A stretch of 13,086 nucleotides of DNA from JAJPHT01 sp035687045 (GTDB lineage Archaea > Thermoplasmatota > SW-10-69-26 > JACQPN01 > JAJPHT01): positions 1-13,086 of the forward strand of contig DASRYU010000166.1 in assembly GCA_035687045.1 (NCBI GenBank), in the 5' to 3' direction. Shown one piece after another: positions 1 through 5,358 of the stretch. Below the pieces are notes generated by a model. That model ran no database searches, was not told where the DNA came from, and worked only from the letters and a program-made list of their open reading frames with translations. A program made the position numbers and the translations under genes. How positions within the stretch are numbered: position 1 is the stretch's first letter; the number at the start of each line of letters is the position of its first letter.

Positions 1-112
1 CGCCCACGAGGAGCACGAGGAGCGCGAGGGGCAGCAGGAGCGCGACGCCGCGATGGGGCGCGGCGGCGACCTTGGTGCCGGAGGCGGCCCGCGCGTCCTC
101 GACCTCGCTCAC
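1..112 (-). CDS. N-terminus of a membrane protein, runs off the window
   Basis: A GTG start (112-110) overlaps the TGA stop of the multicopper oxidase (111-109) in the four-base GTGA arrangement, which implies translational coupling. The 37 visible codons give a short polar N-terminus (begins MSEVEDARAASGTKVAA) followed by a strongly hydrophobic stretch of Leu, Val and Ala (LLLPLALLVLLVG), so this is probably the first transmembrane helix of an integral membrane protein. The rest lies beyond the left edge, so the family cannot be named. Its tight coupling to a secreted copper oxidase suggests a membrane partner, for example a metal transporter or electron-transfer subunit, but that is inference only. 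Confidence 0.55.
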   Translation of the reverse strand, partial: MSEVEDARAASGTKVAAAPHRGVALLLPLALLVLLVG

Positions 113-1143
113 TCGACCACCTCGAACATGCCCGTCCAGCCAAGCTCCGCGAGCTCGCTCTGGTGCGCGTGGAACATGAAGCGGCCGGGGAACTTGTACG
201 TGAACTCCATCAGGCCGCGCTCGCCCTGGATGATGGCGACGTTGTCCGTGAATCGGCGCGGGTTCGACTTGTGCCCGTTCTCGACGTAGTGGAAGAAGTT
301 CCCGTGGAGGTGGAAGGAGTTGAGCGCGTCGAACTCCGTGATGTTGATGACGAAGGCGCGCTGCAGGCGGTCCTTCGTGATGCGCAGCGGGCGGTGCACG
401 TACGCGAAGGCCTTCGTGTTCACCGCGTAGATCTCGTTCTCGTTGTCGAAGTTCGTGTCGAACGAGTTGAGCATGAACACGAATTCGTTCTCCGCCTCGT
501 CCCCCCAGCCGTCCTTCGGGTCGACGATGTAGGCGCCGTAGAGCCCCTTGTGGATGTGGCGCTTGAGCGGGACCGCGTGGCAGTGGTAGAGGTGGACGCC
601 GTGCGGGTCGGCGTCGAACTCGTAGGTGAACGCGCCGCCGGGCGGGATCTGCCCAGGGCCGATGTCGGGGATGCCGTCCATGATGGCGCTGTGGATGCCG
701 TGGAAGTGCATCGTGTGCGGATGCGTCCCGTTGTTGCGGAAGCGGATGCGCAGCTTGTCCCCCTCGCGCGCGCGCAGCGTGGGTCCCGGCACCTGGCCGT
801 TGAACGTCCACGCGTTGAAGAAGACGCCCGGCGCGATCTCGATGACCTTGTCGACCGCTTCGACGTCGTACTCGCGGACCTTCGCGCCGTTGCCGAGGTC
901 GCCCACCTCGCGCCCCCAGTCGAAGCGCGTGGCGTAGGCGTACGGGTCGAAGTCGCTCGTGCTCACGGGGCCGACGGTCATGTTGCCGCCGTGCCCGCGG
1001 GGCGCGTGATGCGCGAGGTGCTCGGCGGCGCGCGCGCTGCCGGCGAGCGCGGCGGCCCCGCCCGCGAGGGCCGCGCCCTGCAGGAAGCGGCGGCGAGCCC
1101 GGGAGGTGGGGGTCATGCGGTGGAATGAAGGCCGGGCGAGCAT
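109..1143 (-). CDS. Tat-exported two-domain multicopper oxidase
   Basis: Two cupredoxin domains in 344 residues, the usual size for two-domain multicopper oxidases. A twin-arginine signal is clear: RRRFLQ at 18-22, an Ala/Gly-rich hydrophobic stretch, and cleavage near ARA-AE at 40. All four HxH pairs of a trinuclear copper centre are present: HFH 146-148, HCH 187-189, HLH 278-280 and HAH 325-327. A type 1 copper site is visible only in domain 1 (His143, Cys188, His196), with Leu201 where NirK has its axial Met. The catalytic Asp of copper nitrite reductase is replaced by His146, so an oxidase acting on metal ions or organic donors is more likely than nitrite reduction. A TATA-like CTAAGAAAGT lies 24 nt upstream of the ATG at 1143. 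An in-frame ATG at 1116 is the alternative start and leaves the Tat motif intact. Confidence 0.9.
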   Translation of the reverse strand: MLARPSFHRMTPTSRARRRFLQGAALAGGAAALAGSARAAEHLAHHAPRGHGGNMTVGPVSTSDFDPYAYATRFDWGREVGDLGNGAKVREYDVEAVDKVIEIAPGVFFNAWTFNGQVPGPTLRAREGDKLRIRFRNNGTHPHTMHFHGIHSAIMDGIPDIGPGQIPPGGAFTYEFDADPHGVHLYHCHAVPLKRHIHKGLYGAYIVDPKDGWGDEAENEFVFMLNSFDTNFDNENEIYAVNTKAFAYVHRPLRITKDRLQRAFVINITEFDALNSFHLHGNFFHYVENGHKSNPRRFTDNVAIIQGERGLMEFTYKFPGRFMFHAHQSELAELGWTGMFEVVE

Positions 1144-1160
1144 GAATGTTTGCCCAATGC

Positions 1161-1171
1161 AACTTTCTTAG
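1161..1171 (-). promoter_or_regulatory. Putative TATA box of the multicopper oxidase
   Basis: CTAAGAAAGTT on the minus strand is an A/T-rich patch in a GC-rich setting, centred about 24 nt before the ATG at 1143. That is the usual spacing for a leaderless archaeal transcript. It deviates from the TTTATA consensus, so this is a weak call. Confidence 0.35.
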
Positions 1172-1213
1172 CCTGTCCTAATCCCACACTCTGGCCGGAG
1201 GCGTGGTTCATCC

Positions 1214-1342
1214 CGCTCACCGCGGAGAGCGCGGCGAGCGCGGGGCATGCGCGGAGGCGTCTCAAGCTCGCCACTGCCCCGCGCGGGTTGTTTGACAAAC
1301 TCCGCGTCACCTCCGCGAGCTCCGCGTCCTCCGCGGTGAGCG
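1214..1342. repeat. Palindrome-ended intergenic repeat, copy 1 (129 bp)
   Basis: The unit starts with CGCTCACCGCGGAG (1214-1227) and ends with its exact reverse complement CTCCGCGGTGAGCG (1329-1342). It contains a second dyad, GTTTGACAAAC (1290-1300). The last 35 bp (1308-1342) recur identically at 1454-1488 and 1565-1599. There is no plausible coding content: the ORFs crossing it are low-complexity Arg/Ala/Gly frames. It lies between the 3' end of the HAD phosphatase gene and the multicopper oxidase promoter. Confidence 0.85.
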
Positions 1343-1359
1343 TCGGACGGAGCCGATCC

Positions 1360-1488
1360 CGCTCACCGCGGAGAGCGCGGAGAGCGCGGGGGCATGCGCG
1401 GAGGCGTCTCAAGCTCGCCACCGCCCGCGCGGGTTGTTTGAGAAACTCCGCGCCACCTCCGCGAGCTCCGCGTCCTCCGCGGTGAGCG
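1360..1488. repeat. Palindrome-ended intergenic repeat, copy 2 (129 bp)
   Basis: A direct repeat of copy 1, 17 bp downstream, with the same 129-bp length and the same 14-bp inverted ends (1360-1373 and 1475-1488). The interior is nearly identical, with only a handful of substitutions and single-base length changes. The central dyad has one mismatch here (GTTTGAGAAAC). The high similarity of two adjacent copies points to recent duplication. Confidence 0.85.
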
Positions 1489-1490
1489 GC

Positions 1491-1557
1491 CGTGAGTTGA
1501 AAGGCTCCGCGCGTCCCCGCGACCCTCGCGCCCCCGCGGTGAGCGTTTAGCGAGCGG
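1491..1557. repeat. Partial repeat copy that includes a duplicated gene tail
   Basis: This 67-bp segment beginning CGTGAGTTGAAAGGCTCCGC is repeated at 1602-1670 with few differences. The second copy runs into the last codons and stop of the HAD phosphatase gene (stop at 1661-1659). The first copy therefore carries a decayed duplicate of that gene's final bases, with the stop context changed from TCAGGCGAGCGG to TTAGCGAGCGG. The right half of the big repeat (1565-1599) lies between the two copies. Confidence 0.7.
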
Positions 1558-1601
1558 GGCGGTCCACCTCCGCGAGCTCCGCGTCCTCCGCGGTGAGCGT
1601 G

Positions 1602-1670
1602 CGTGAGCTGCAAGGCTCCGCGCGTCCCCGCGACCCCTCGCGCCCCCGGCGTAGGCGTTCAGGCGAGCGG
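1602..1670. repeat. Second copy of the 67-69 bp segment, overlapping the HAD gene 3' end
   Basis: Matches 1491-1557 over its whole length (starts CGTGAGCTGCAAGGCTCCGC). Its last 12 bases lie inside the HAD phosphatase coding region and include the stop codon. It shows that the repeat block was duplicated together with the adjacent gene end. Confidence 0.7.
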
Positions 1671-2246
1671 ACGCAGGGCGACGCGCGGCACGACGGGCTT
1701 CTGGCGGAGGATCCAGTCCACCGCCGCGGGCAGGTCGCGCGCCACGTGCGTCGCGTAGCGGTCGGCGCGCTGGAGGCGCGTGCGCAGCCGCGGGTCCACG
1801 AGCACCGTGCGGCAGCCGGCGCGGCGGCCGGCGAGCATGTCCTTCGTGTTGTCGCCCACCATGAACGACGCCTTGAGGTCGAGCTCCAGCTCGCGCGCCG
1901 CCTGTCGGAGGAGCCCCGGCTTGGGCTTCTGGTCCTCGCAGTTCGAGCCGCGCCGGTGCAGGCACGCGTAGACGCCGTCCACCGCGCCGCCCTCGCTCTC
2001 CATCGCCTCCACGACGAGACGCATCACCTCGTCGTGGTCCTCGCGCCTGATGTAGGTCGAGCCGAACCACGGCTGGTCCACGAACTCCTGGTTCGTCGCG
2101 ACGCACACCGCGAACCCCGCGCGCGTGAGGCGCGACACGGCCTCGGCCACGCCGGGGAGGATGCGCAGCTGCGACGGCTTGCGCACAAGCGGCAGGCGGC
2201 GGGCGTTCAGGACGCCGTCGCGGTCGAGGAACACGGCCGGGCGCAT
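1659..2246 (-). CDS. GmhB-like HAD-IIIA phosphatase
   Basis: A 195-residue HAD-superfamily phosphatase. All four HAD motifs are present: FLDRDGVLN (nucleophile Asp8, acid/base Asp10), ATNQ at 50-53, KPKPG from 107, and GDNTKDMLAG with Asp132 and Asp136. The order and spacing match the histidinol-phosphate / D,D-heptose 1,7-bisphosphate phosphatase group. The group's zinc loop is altered: Cys95-x-His97-x5-Cys103-x-Asp105, so the last Cys is Asp and the loop is short. The start at 2246 puts FLDRDG near the N-terminus as usual. A further upstream in-frame ATG (2330) would add 28 low-quality residues and lies inside a hairpin. The substrate is unknown, probably a sugar or polyol bisphosphate. Confidence 0.85.
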   Translation of the reverse strand: MRPAVFLDRDGVLNARRLPLVRKPSQLRILPGVAEAVSRLTRAGFAVCVATNQEFVDQPWFGSTYIRREDHDEVMRLVVEAMESEGGAVDGVYACLHRRGSNCEDQKPKPGLLRQAARELELDLKASFMVGDNTKDMLAGRRAGCRTVLVDPRLRTRLQRADRYATHVARDLPAAVDWILRQKPVVPRVALRPLA

Positions 2247-2316
2247 GGACGTTCCACGCCGCGAGCGGGCCTTGAGGCTGTCGGCGGCGCAGCCGGGGGA
2301 GGGGGCCGGAACTATG

Positions 2317-2356
2317 CCACGTGGTCCCACGTGGGGCCAGGTGGTCCCACCTGGCC
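2317..2356. repeat. Tandem perfect hairpins between rhomboid and HAD genes
   Basis: Two perfect dyads lie side by side. CCACGTGG-TC-CCACGTGG covers 2317-2334, each arm itself a palindrome. GGCCAGGTGG-TC-CCACCTGGCC covers 2335-2356, with 10-bp arms. The core GTGGTCCCAC recurs at 2321-2330 and 2341-2350, exactly 20 bp apart. It lies 8 bp after the rhomboid stop and about 70 bp before the HAD start, so it could be a terminator or RNA processing site, or a protein-binding operator for the HAD gene. There is no T-tract. Confidence 0.75.
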
Positions 2357-2364
2357 GGATGGGC

Positions 2365-3234
2365 TCAGAACGGCCGCGTCATCGGCGGCGGCCGCTGCAC
2401 CGCCGCGCGCAGCCCCTTCTGGCGCAGGTAGTACCCGAACGCGAGGCCGGTCACGAGCCCCGCGAGGTGCGCGATATTGCCGACGCCGCTGTTGGGTGTC
2501 ACGGCGCCGAGGAGGTCGAAGAGGACGTAGAAGATGGTGAGCGCCCAGAGCGGCGCGGGGATGACGAAGAAGACGAGGACGGTGAGCCGCGGCGCGATGA
2601 CGACGAGCGTCCCCATGATGCCTTGGATGGCGCCGGAGGCGCCGAGGCCGGCGCTCTGCTGGTCGAAGATGAGCTGGGTGAGGACGATCTGGGCGATGCC
2701 GCCGACGATGCCGGCGCCGAGGAAGAGCCACGTGAAGCGGCGCGTGCCGATGAGGCGCTCGGTGGTCTGTCCGAAGAAGAGCAGCACGAGGCTGTTGATG
2801 AGGATGTGGTTGAAGCTCGTGAGGGAGTGGGCGAAGATGGACGTGAGGATCGTCCACGGCTGGACGAGGAAGTCGTTCTGGATGAGGAAGATGTCGTCGA
2901 AGGCGTCGGGCGCGGTGAGGGCGACGACCCATTCGAGGATGAAGACGGCGACGATGACGCCGAGGAAGACGTACGTCATCTTGCCGTCGACCTTCGACCA
3001 GAAGGCGTCCATCGACATGCCGGCGCGCGCGGTGGCGCTCACCTGCGGGCGCACGACGCCCGGCTCGGGCGCCATGACGCGGCCTTCGGCGCGCATCTTC
3101 TCGCGGTAGACGCCGAGGCCCGCGCAGCTGTGGTTCTCGGGGAGCCGGTGCGCGGCGCAGTAGCGGCCTCGGCAGAACTTGCAGACGTACGGCATGTACT
3201 CGTCCACGCCGCACTGGTCGCACTGCGCCGGCAT
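2365..3234 (-). CDS. AN1 zinc-finger rhomboid intramembrane serine protease
   Basis: A 289-residue membrane protease with an N-terminal AN1-type zinc finger: Cys5, Cys8, Cys18, Cys21, Cys26, His29, His35, Cys37. A roughly 45-residue linker leads to a six-helix rhomboid core starting near residue 86. The catalytic dyad is Ser200 in GASG and His256 in AHLAG. The HILIN motif (His143, Asn147) corresponds to the oxyanion region of GlpG. Rhomboids cleave transmembrane substrates within the membrane; here the finger is predicted to face the cytoplasm. The start at 3234 is preferred because the upstream ATG at 3261 lies inside the TATA-like CTTTATGG, 28 nt upstream. Starts at 3261 or 3411 would only add residues unlike the family. 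AN1-rhomboid fusions are known in Euryarchaeota. Confidence 0.9.
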   Translation of the reverse strand: MPAQCDQCGVDEYMPYVCKFCRGRYCAAHRLPENHSCAGLGVYREKMRAEGRVMAPEPGVVRPQVSATARAGMSMDAFWSKVDGKMTYVFLGVIVAVFILEWVVALTAPDAFDDIFLIQNDFLVQPWTILTSIFAHSLTSFNHILINSLVLLFFGQTTERLIGTRRFTWLFLGAGIVGGIAQIVLTQLIFDQQSAGLGASGAIQGIMGTLVVIAPRLTVLVFFVIPAPLWALTIFYVLFDLLGAVTPNSGVGNIAHLAGLVTGLAFGYYLRQKGLRAAVQRPPPMTRPF

Positions 3235-3256
3235 CGCCTCGGCGACCCCTGCGAGT

Positions 3257-3270
3257 CCCATAAAGGTTTT
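3257..3270. promoter_or_regulatory. Shared divergent TATA-like element (rhomboid / DNA glycosylase)
   Basis: CCCATAAAGGTTTT on the plus strand reads AAAACCTTTATGGG on the minus strand. It is the only A/T-rich patch between the two divergent genes and lies about 29 nt from the rhomboid ATG (3234) and 33 nt from the glycosylase GTG (3296). This spacing fits near-leaderless transcription in both directions. Confidence 0.45.
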
Positions 3271-3295
3271 CGGATGCGGCCTCCGTGCGCGCGGC

Positions 3296-4039
3296 GTGCC
3301 TCGTGCGCTCCCGCGAGCGTTCTTCGCGCGCGACGCCGATATCGTGGCGCGCGACCTTCTCGGTCGGCTTCTGGTGCACGAGCTGGAGGGGGAGCGGCTT
3401 GCGCTGCGCATCGTGGAGACGGAGGCCTACTTCGGGCCGCCCGGGCGCAACGCGCACCTCGCGCAGCGGCTCGACATGCCGGCGACGCTGCGGCGGCATC
3501 TGCTCGCGAAGGGGGACCCGGCGGCGCATTCGTTCGTCGGGGTGACGCCGCGCAACCGCGTGATGTACGGCCCGCCGGGCTATGCGTACGTCTACCTCAT
3601 CTACGGCCTGCACGAGTGCGTGAACGTCGTGACGGGGCCCGAGAAGGAGCCGGAGCCGCAGGCGGTCCTTCTGCGCGCGGGCGAGCCCGTGGAGGGGCTC
3701 GCGACGATGCTCGCGCGCCGGGGCGCCGCGCGCGTGACGGACGTCGCCTCGGGCCCCGCGAAGCTGGCGAAGGCGATGGGCATCACGCGCGCGCACTACG
3801 GCGCGGACGTCACGCGCGGCGCGCTGCGCTTCGAGGAGGGCGAGCCGGCGGCGAAGGTGGACGTGACGCGGCGCATCGGCGTGGTCGGCGGCGAGTCGCT
3901 GCGGCTGCGCTACCTCGAGCGGGGCAATGCGCACGTGTCGCGCGCTAAGGCAGCCGGAGCGACCCCTCGAGCGACACCACCGCCGTCCCGCCGATCCGCA
4001 CGCGCGGGTCCGCCGGGTCCCCCTGCACGTCGACGGTGA
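3296..4039 (+). CDS. 3-methyladenine DNA glycosylase (AAG/MPG family)
   Basis: Base-excision repair enzyme removing alkylated purines. Conserved blocks: ARDLLGRLL at 18-26, IVETEAYFGP with catalytic Glu43 and intercalating Tyr45, TPRNRVMYGPPGYAYVYLIY from 84, and SGPAKLAKAMGI at 152-163. About 23 residues (50-72) are inserted between EAYFGP and DPAAHS, where most family members pass directly. The GTG at 3296 is chosen because family proteins begin just before a FFARDxxxxARDLLG-like block. Starts further upstream would run into the divergent rhomboid gene. The family core ends near AHVSR (residue 216). The last ~31 residues are Pro/Arg/Ala-rich and antisense to the convergent PhzF gene, an overlap of about 95 bp. 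An out-of-frame TAA at 3946 suggests the true end may lie there, with a one-base shift. Confidence 0.88.
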   Translation: MPRALPRAFFARDADIVARDLLGRLLVHELEGERLALRIVETEAYFGPPGRNAHLAQRLDMPATLRRHLLAKGDPAAHSFVGVTPRNRVMYGPPGYAYVYLIYGLHECVNVVTGPEKEPEPQAVLLRAGEPVEGLATMLARRGAARVTDVASGPAKLAKAMGITRAHYGADVTRGALRFEEGEPAAKVDVTRRIGVVGGESLRLRYLERGNAHVSRAKAAGATPRATPPPSRRSARAGPPGPPARRR

Positions 4040-4796
4040 CGACGCCGGGCCGCCCGCGGAAGTGCCCCTGCTCGCCGGTGAAGCGCGCGGGGCTCGTGAT
4101 GCGGCCGAGGCGCAGGAGGTAGCCCGCGAGCGACATGTGCGCTGCGCCGGTCACGGGGTCCTCGTCGATGCCGACGCCGGGCACGAAGTAGCGGATGTGC
4201 GTGAGGTTCGCGGGGTCGTGCGTCTCGAAGGAGACGGGGACGATGCCGTCGATGCCGCGCTCGCGGTAGAGGCGCGCGATGGCGGGGAGGTCGGGGGCGA
4301 GCGCCTCCATCGCCTTCATGCCGTCGACCGTGCAGAGCAGCATGCCCTTCACGAGCATCGGGTCGCGCACGCGCGGCGCGCCCAGGAGCCGCGCGACCGC
4401 GTCGGGCGCGAGCGGCGAGGGCTCGACCACGACCGGGTCCGAGGAGAGCCACACCATGCCGTCGCGCACCTCGACGTCGAGCACGCCGACATTCGTCTCG
4501 AGCTTGAGCGTGGGCGAAAGGAGGCGGCCCAGCGAGGAGAGAAGGTGGAACGTCGCGACGGTCGCGTGCCCGCAGAGCTTGATCTCCGTCGTCGGCGTGA
4601 AGTAGCGCAGCTTCGCGTCGGCGCCAGGGGCCGTGGGCGGCAGGAGGAACGCCGTCTCGCTGAGGCTCATCTCGCGCGCGATAAGCTGCATCTCGCGCTC
4701 CGTGAGCCCCTTCGCGTCGGGCACGACGCCTGCCGCGTTCCCGGAGAAGGGGGTCGTCGTGAACGCGTCGACCTTGTACGCCTCGAGGCGGCGCAT
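3945..4796 (-). CDS. PhzF-family isomerase/epimerase
   Basis: A 283-residue protein of the PhzF / diaminopimelate-epimerase-like fold, close to the usual family length. Signatures are YKVDAFTTTPFSGN at 7-20, SLSETAFL with the PhzF catalytic Glu47, FTPTTEIKLCGHAT in the first half, and GIDEDPVTGAAH in the second. PhzF enzymes isomerise small metabolites; the substrate here cannot be read from sequence. The ATG at 4796 gives the short N-terminus typical of the family and has a TATA-like CCTAAATG about 25 nt upstream. The ATG at 4820 would add MRDLRWPR. It follows the cupredoxin gene on the same strand and may be cotranscribed or have its own leaderless promoter. It converges on and overlaps the DNA glycosylase. 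Confidence 0.9.
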   Translation of the reverse strand: MRRLEAYKVDAFTTTPFSGNAAGVVPDAKGLTEREMQLIAREMSLSETAFLLPPTAPGADAKLRYFTPTTEIKLCGHATVATFHLLSSLGRLLSPTLKLETNVGVLDVEVRDGMVWLSSDPVVVEPSPLAPDAVARLLGAPRVRDPMLVKGMLLCTVDGMKAMEALAPDLPAIARLYRERGIDGIVPVSFETHDPANLTHIRYFVPGVGIDEDPVTGAAHMSLAGYLLRLGRITSPARFTGEQGHFRGRPGVVTVDVQGDPADPRVRIGGTAVVSLEGSLRLP

Positions 4797-4852
4797 GCGC
4801 GGCCAGCGAAGGTCGCGCATTTAGGCGTCGTGGTCGCGGCGACGTCGCTTCT

Positions 4853-5302
4853 TCAGCGGCGGCGCCAGAGGAAGGCGGCGCCGACGAGGCCGGCGAGGAC
4901 GAGCATGAGGGCGGGCCCGGGCGTCTCCTGCAGGGGGGCGCCGATGTTGCCCGCGCCGTCGACCGCGGCGACGCTGATGGTCATGACCATGCCTTCCATG
5001 TGGCCGTCGTCGTTCGGGTATGCGTGCGGCCGGCAGTGAACGACGAACTCGCCGATCTCGCCGAAGGTCCAGGCGAACGACTCGCCGTTGCGCACGATGG
5101 CGTCGAAGGACTCGCCGCCGTCCCACGTCGAGGTGACGGTGTGCGGCATGGAGTCCTCGTTCGTCCAGACGACCTCCTCGCCCACCGTGATCTGGAGCGA
5201 GTCGGGAGAGAAGAAGCCGCCAAGGACCTTGACGTCGGTCGCGGCGCTCGCCACGGGAAGGGCGAGCACGAGCGCCAGCGCCGCCAGCACGACACGGTTC
5301 AT
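4853..5302 (-). CDS. Secreted plastocyanin-like blue copper protein with C-terminal anchor
   Basis: A 149-residue exported cupredoxin. A signal peptide covers about 1-21 (ends PVASA-A). The single domain supplies type 1 copper ligands: the His of SMPHTVTS, then the Cys and His of VVHCRPH, with Met of HMEGM as likely axial ligand. The loop between the second His and that Met is longer than in plastocyanin or amicyanin. After a short linker the tail has a Pro-Gly motif (TPGPAL), a hydrophobic helix and a final RRR, the layout of archaeosortase substrates. Copper proteins of this type carry single electrons at the cell surface. The gene lies 56 bp after the quinoprotein gene on the same strand, so it is the obvious candidate electron acceptor. 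Confidence 0.88.
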   Translation of the reverse strand: MNRVVLAALALVLALPVASAATDVKVLGGFFSPDSLQITVGEEVVWTNEDSMPHTVTSTWDGGESFDAIVRNGESFAWTFGEIGEFVVHCRPHAYPNDDGHMEGMVMTISVAAVDGAGNIGAPLQETPGPALMLVLAGLVGAAFLWRRR

Positions 5303-5306
5303 GGTG

Positions 5307-5320
5307 CCGGCGGCCGCCGG
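5307..5320. repeat. 14-bp perfect palindrome just upstream of the cupredoxin start
   Basis: CCGGCGGCCGCCGG is fully self-complementary and lies 4 bp before the cupredoxin ATG, inside the 56-bp gap after the quinoprotein gene. In RNA it would form a tight GC hairpin at the start site. It may be a regulator site, a processing hairpin between the two cistrons, or chance in GC-rich DNA. Confidence 0.45.
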
Positions 5321-5358
5321 ACGCGTGTTCCCCTTTGTGGGTCACCGCGCGAAGCGTG

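Noticed and set aside
109..1143. Copper nitrite reductase (NirK) as the name for the oxidase
   Set aside because: The Asp needed for nitrite reduction aligns with His146, and the second domain has full HLH and HAH pairs for a trinuclear site, so a multicopper oxidase fits better.
1214..1488. Possible CRISPR array
   Set aside because: Units are 129 bp with near-identical interiors and a 17-bp gap; there are no short repeats with unique spacers and no cas genes.
1113..2106. Open frames crossing the repeat block (1113-1613 and 1363-2106, minus)
   Set aside because: They translate the repeats into Arg/Gly/Ala strings such as HRGGRGARGG, and their conserved part is only DNA repetition, not protein family similarity.
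2125..3948. Plus-strand 607-codon frame across the rhomboid and glycosylase
   Set aside because: It is acidic low-complexity sequence in its first half and a shifted frame of the glycosylase in its second; both regions have clear genes in other frames.
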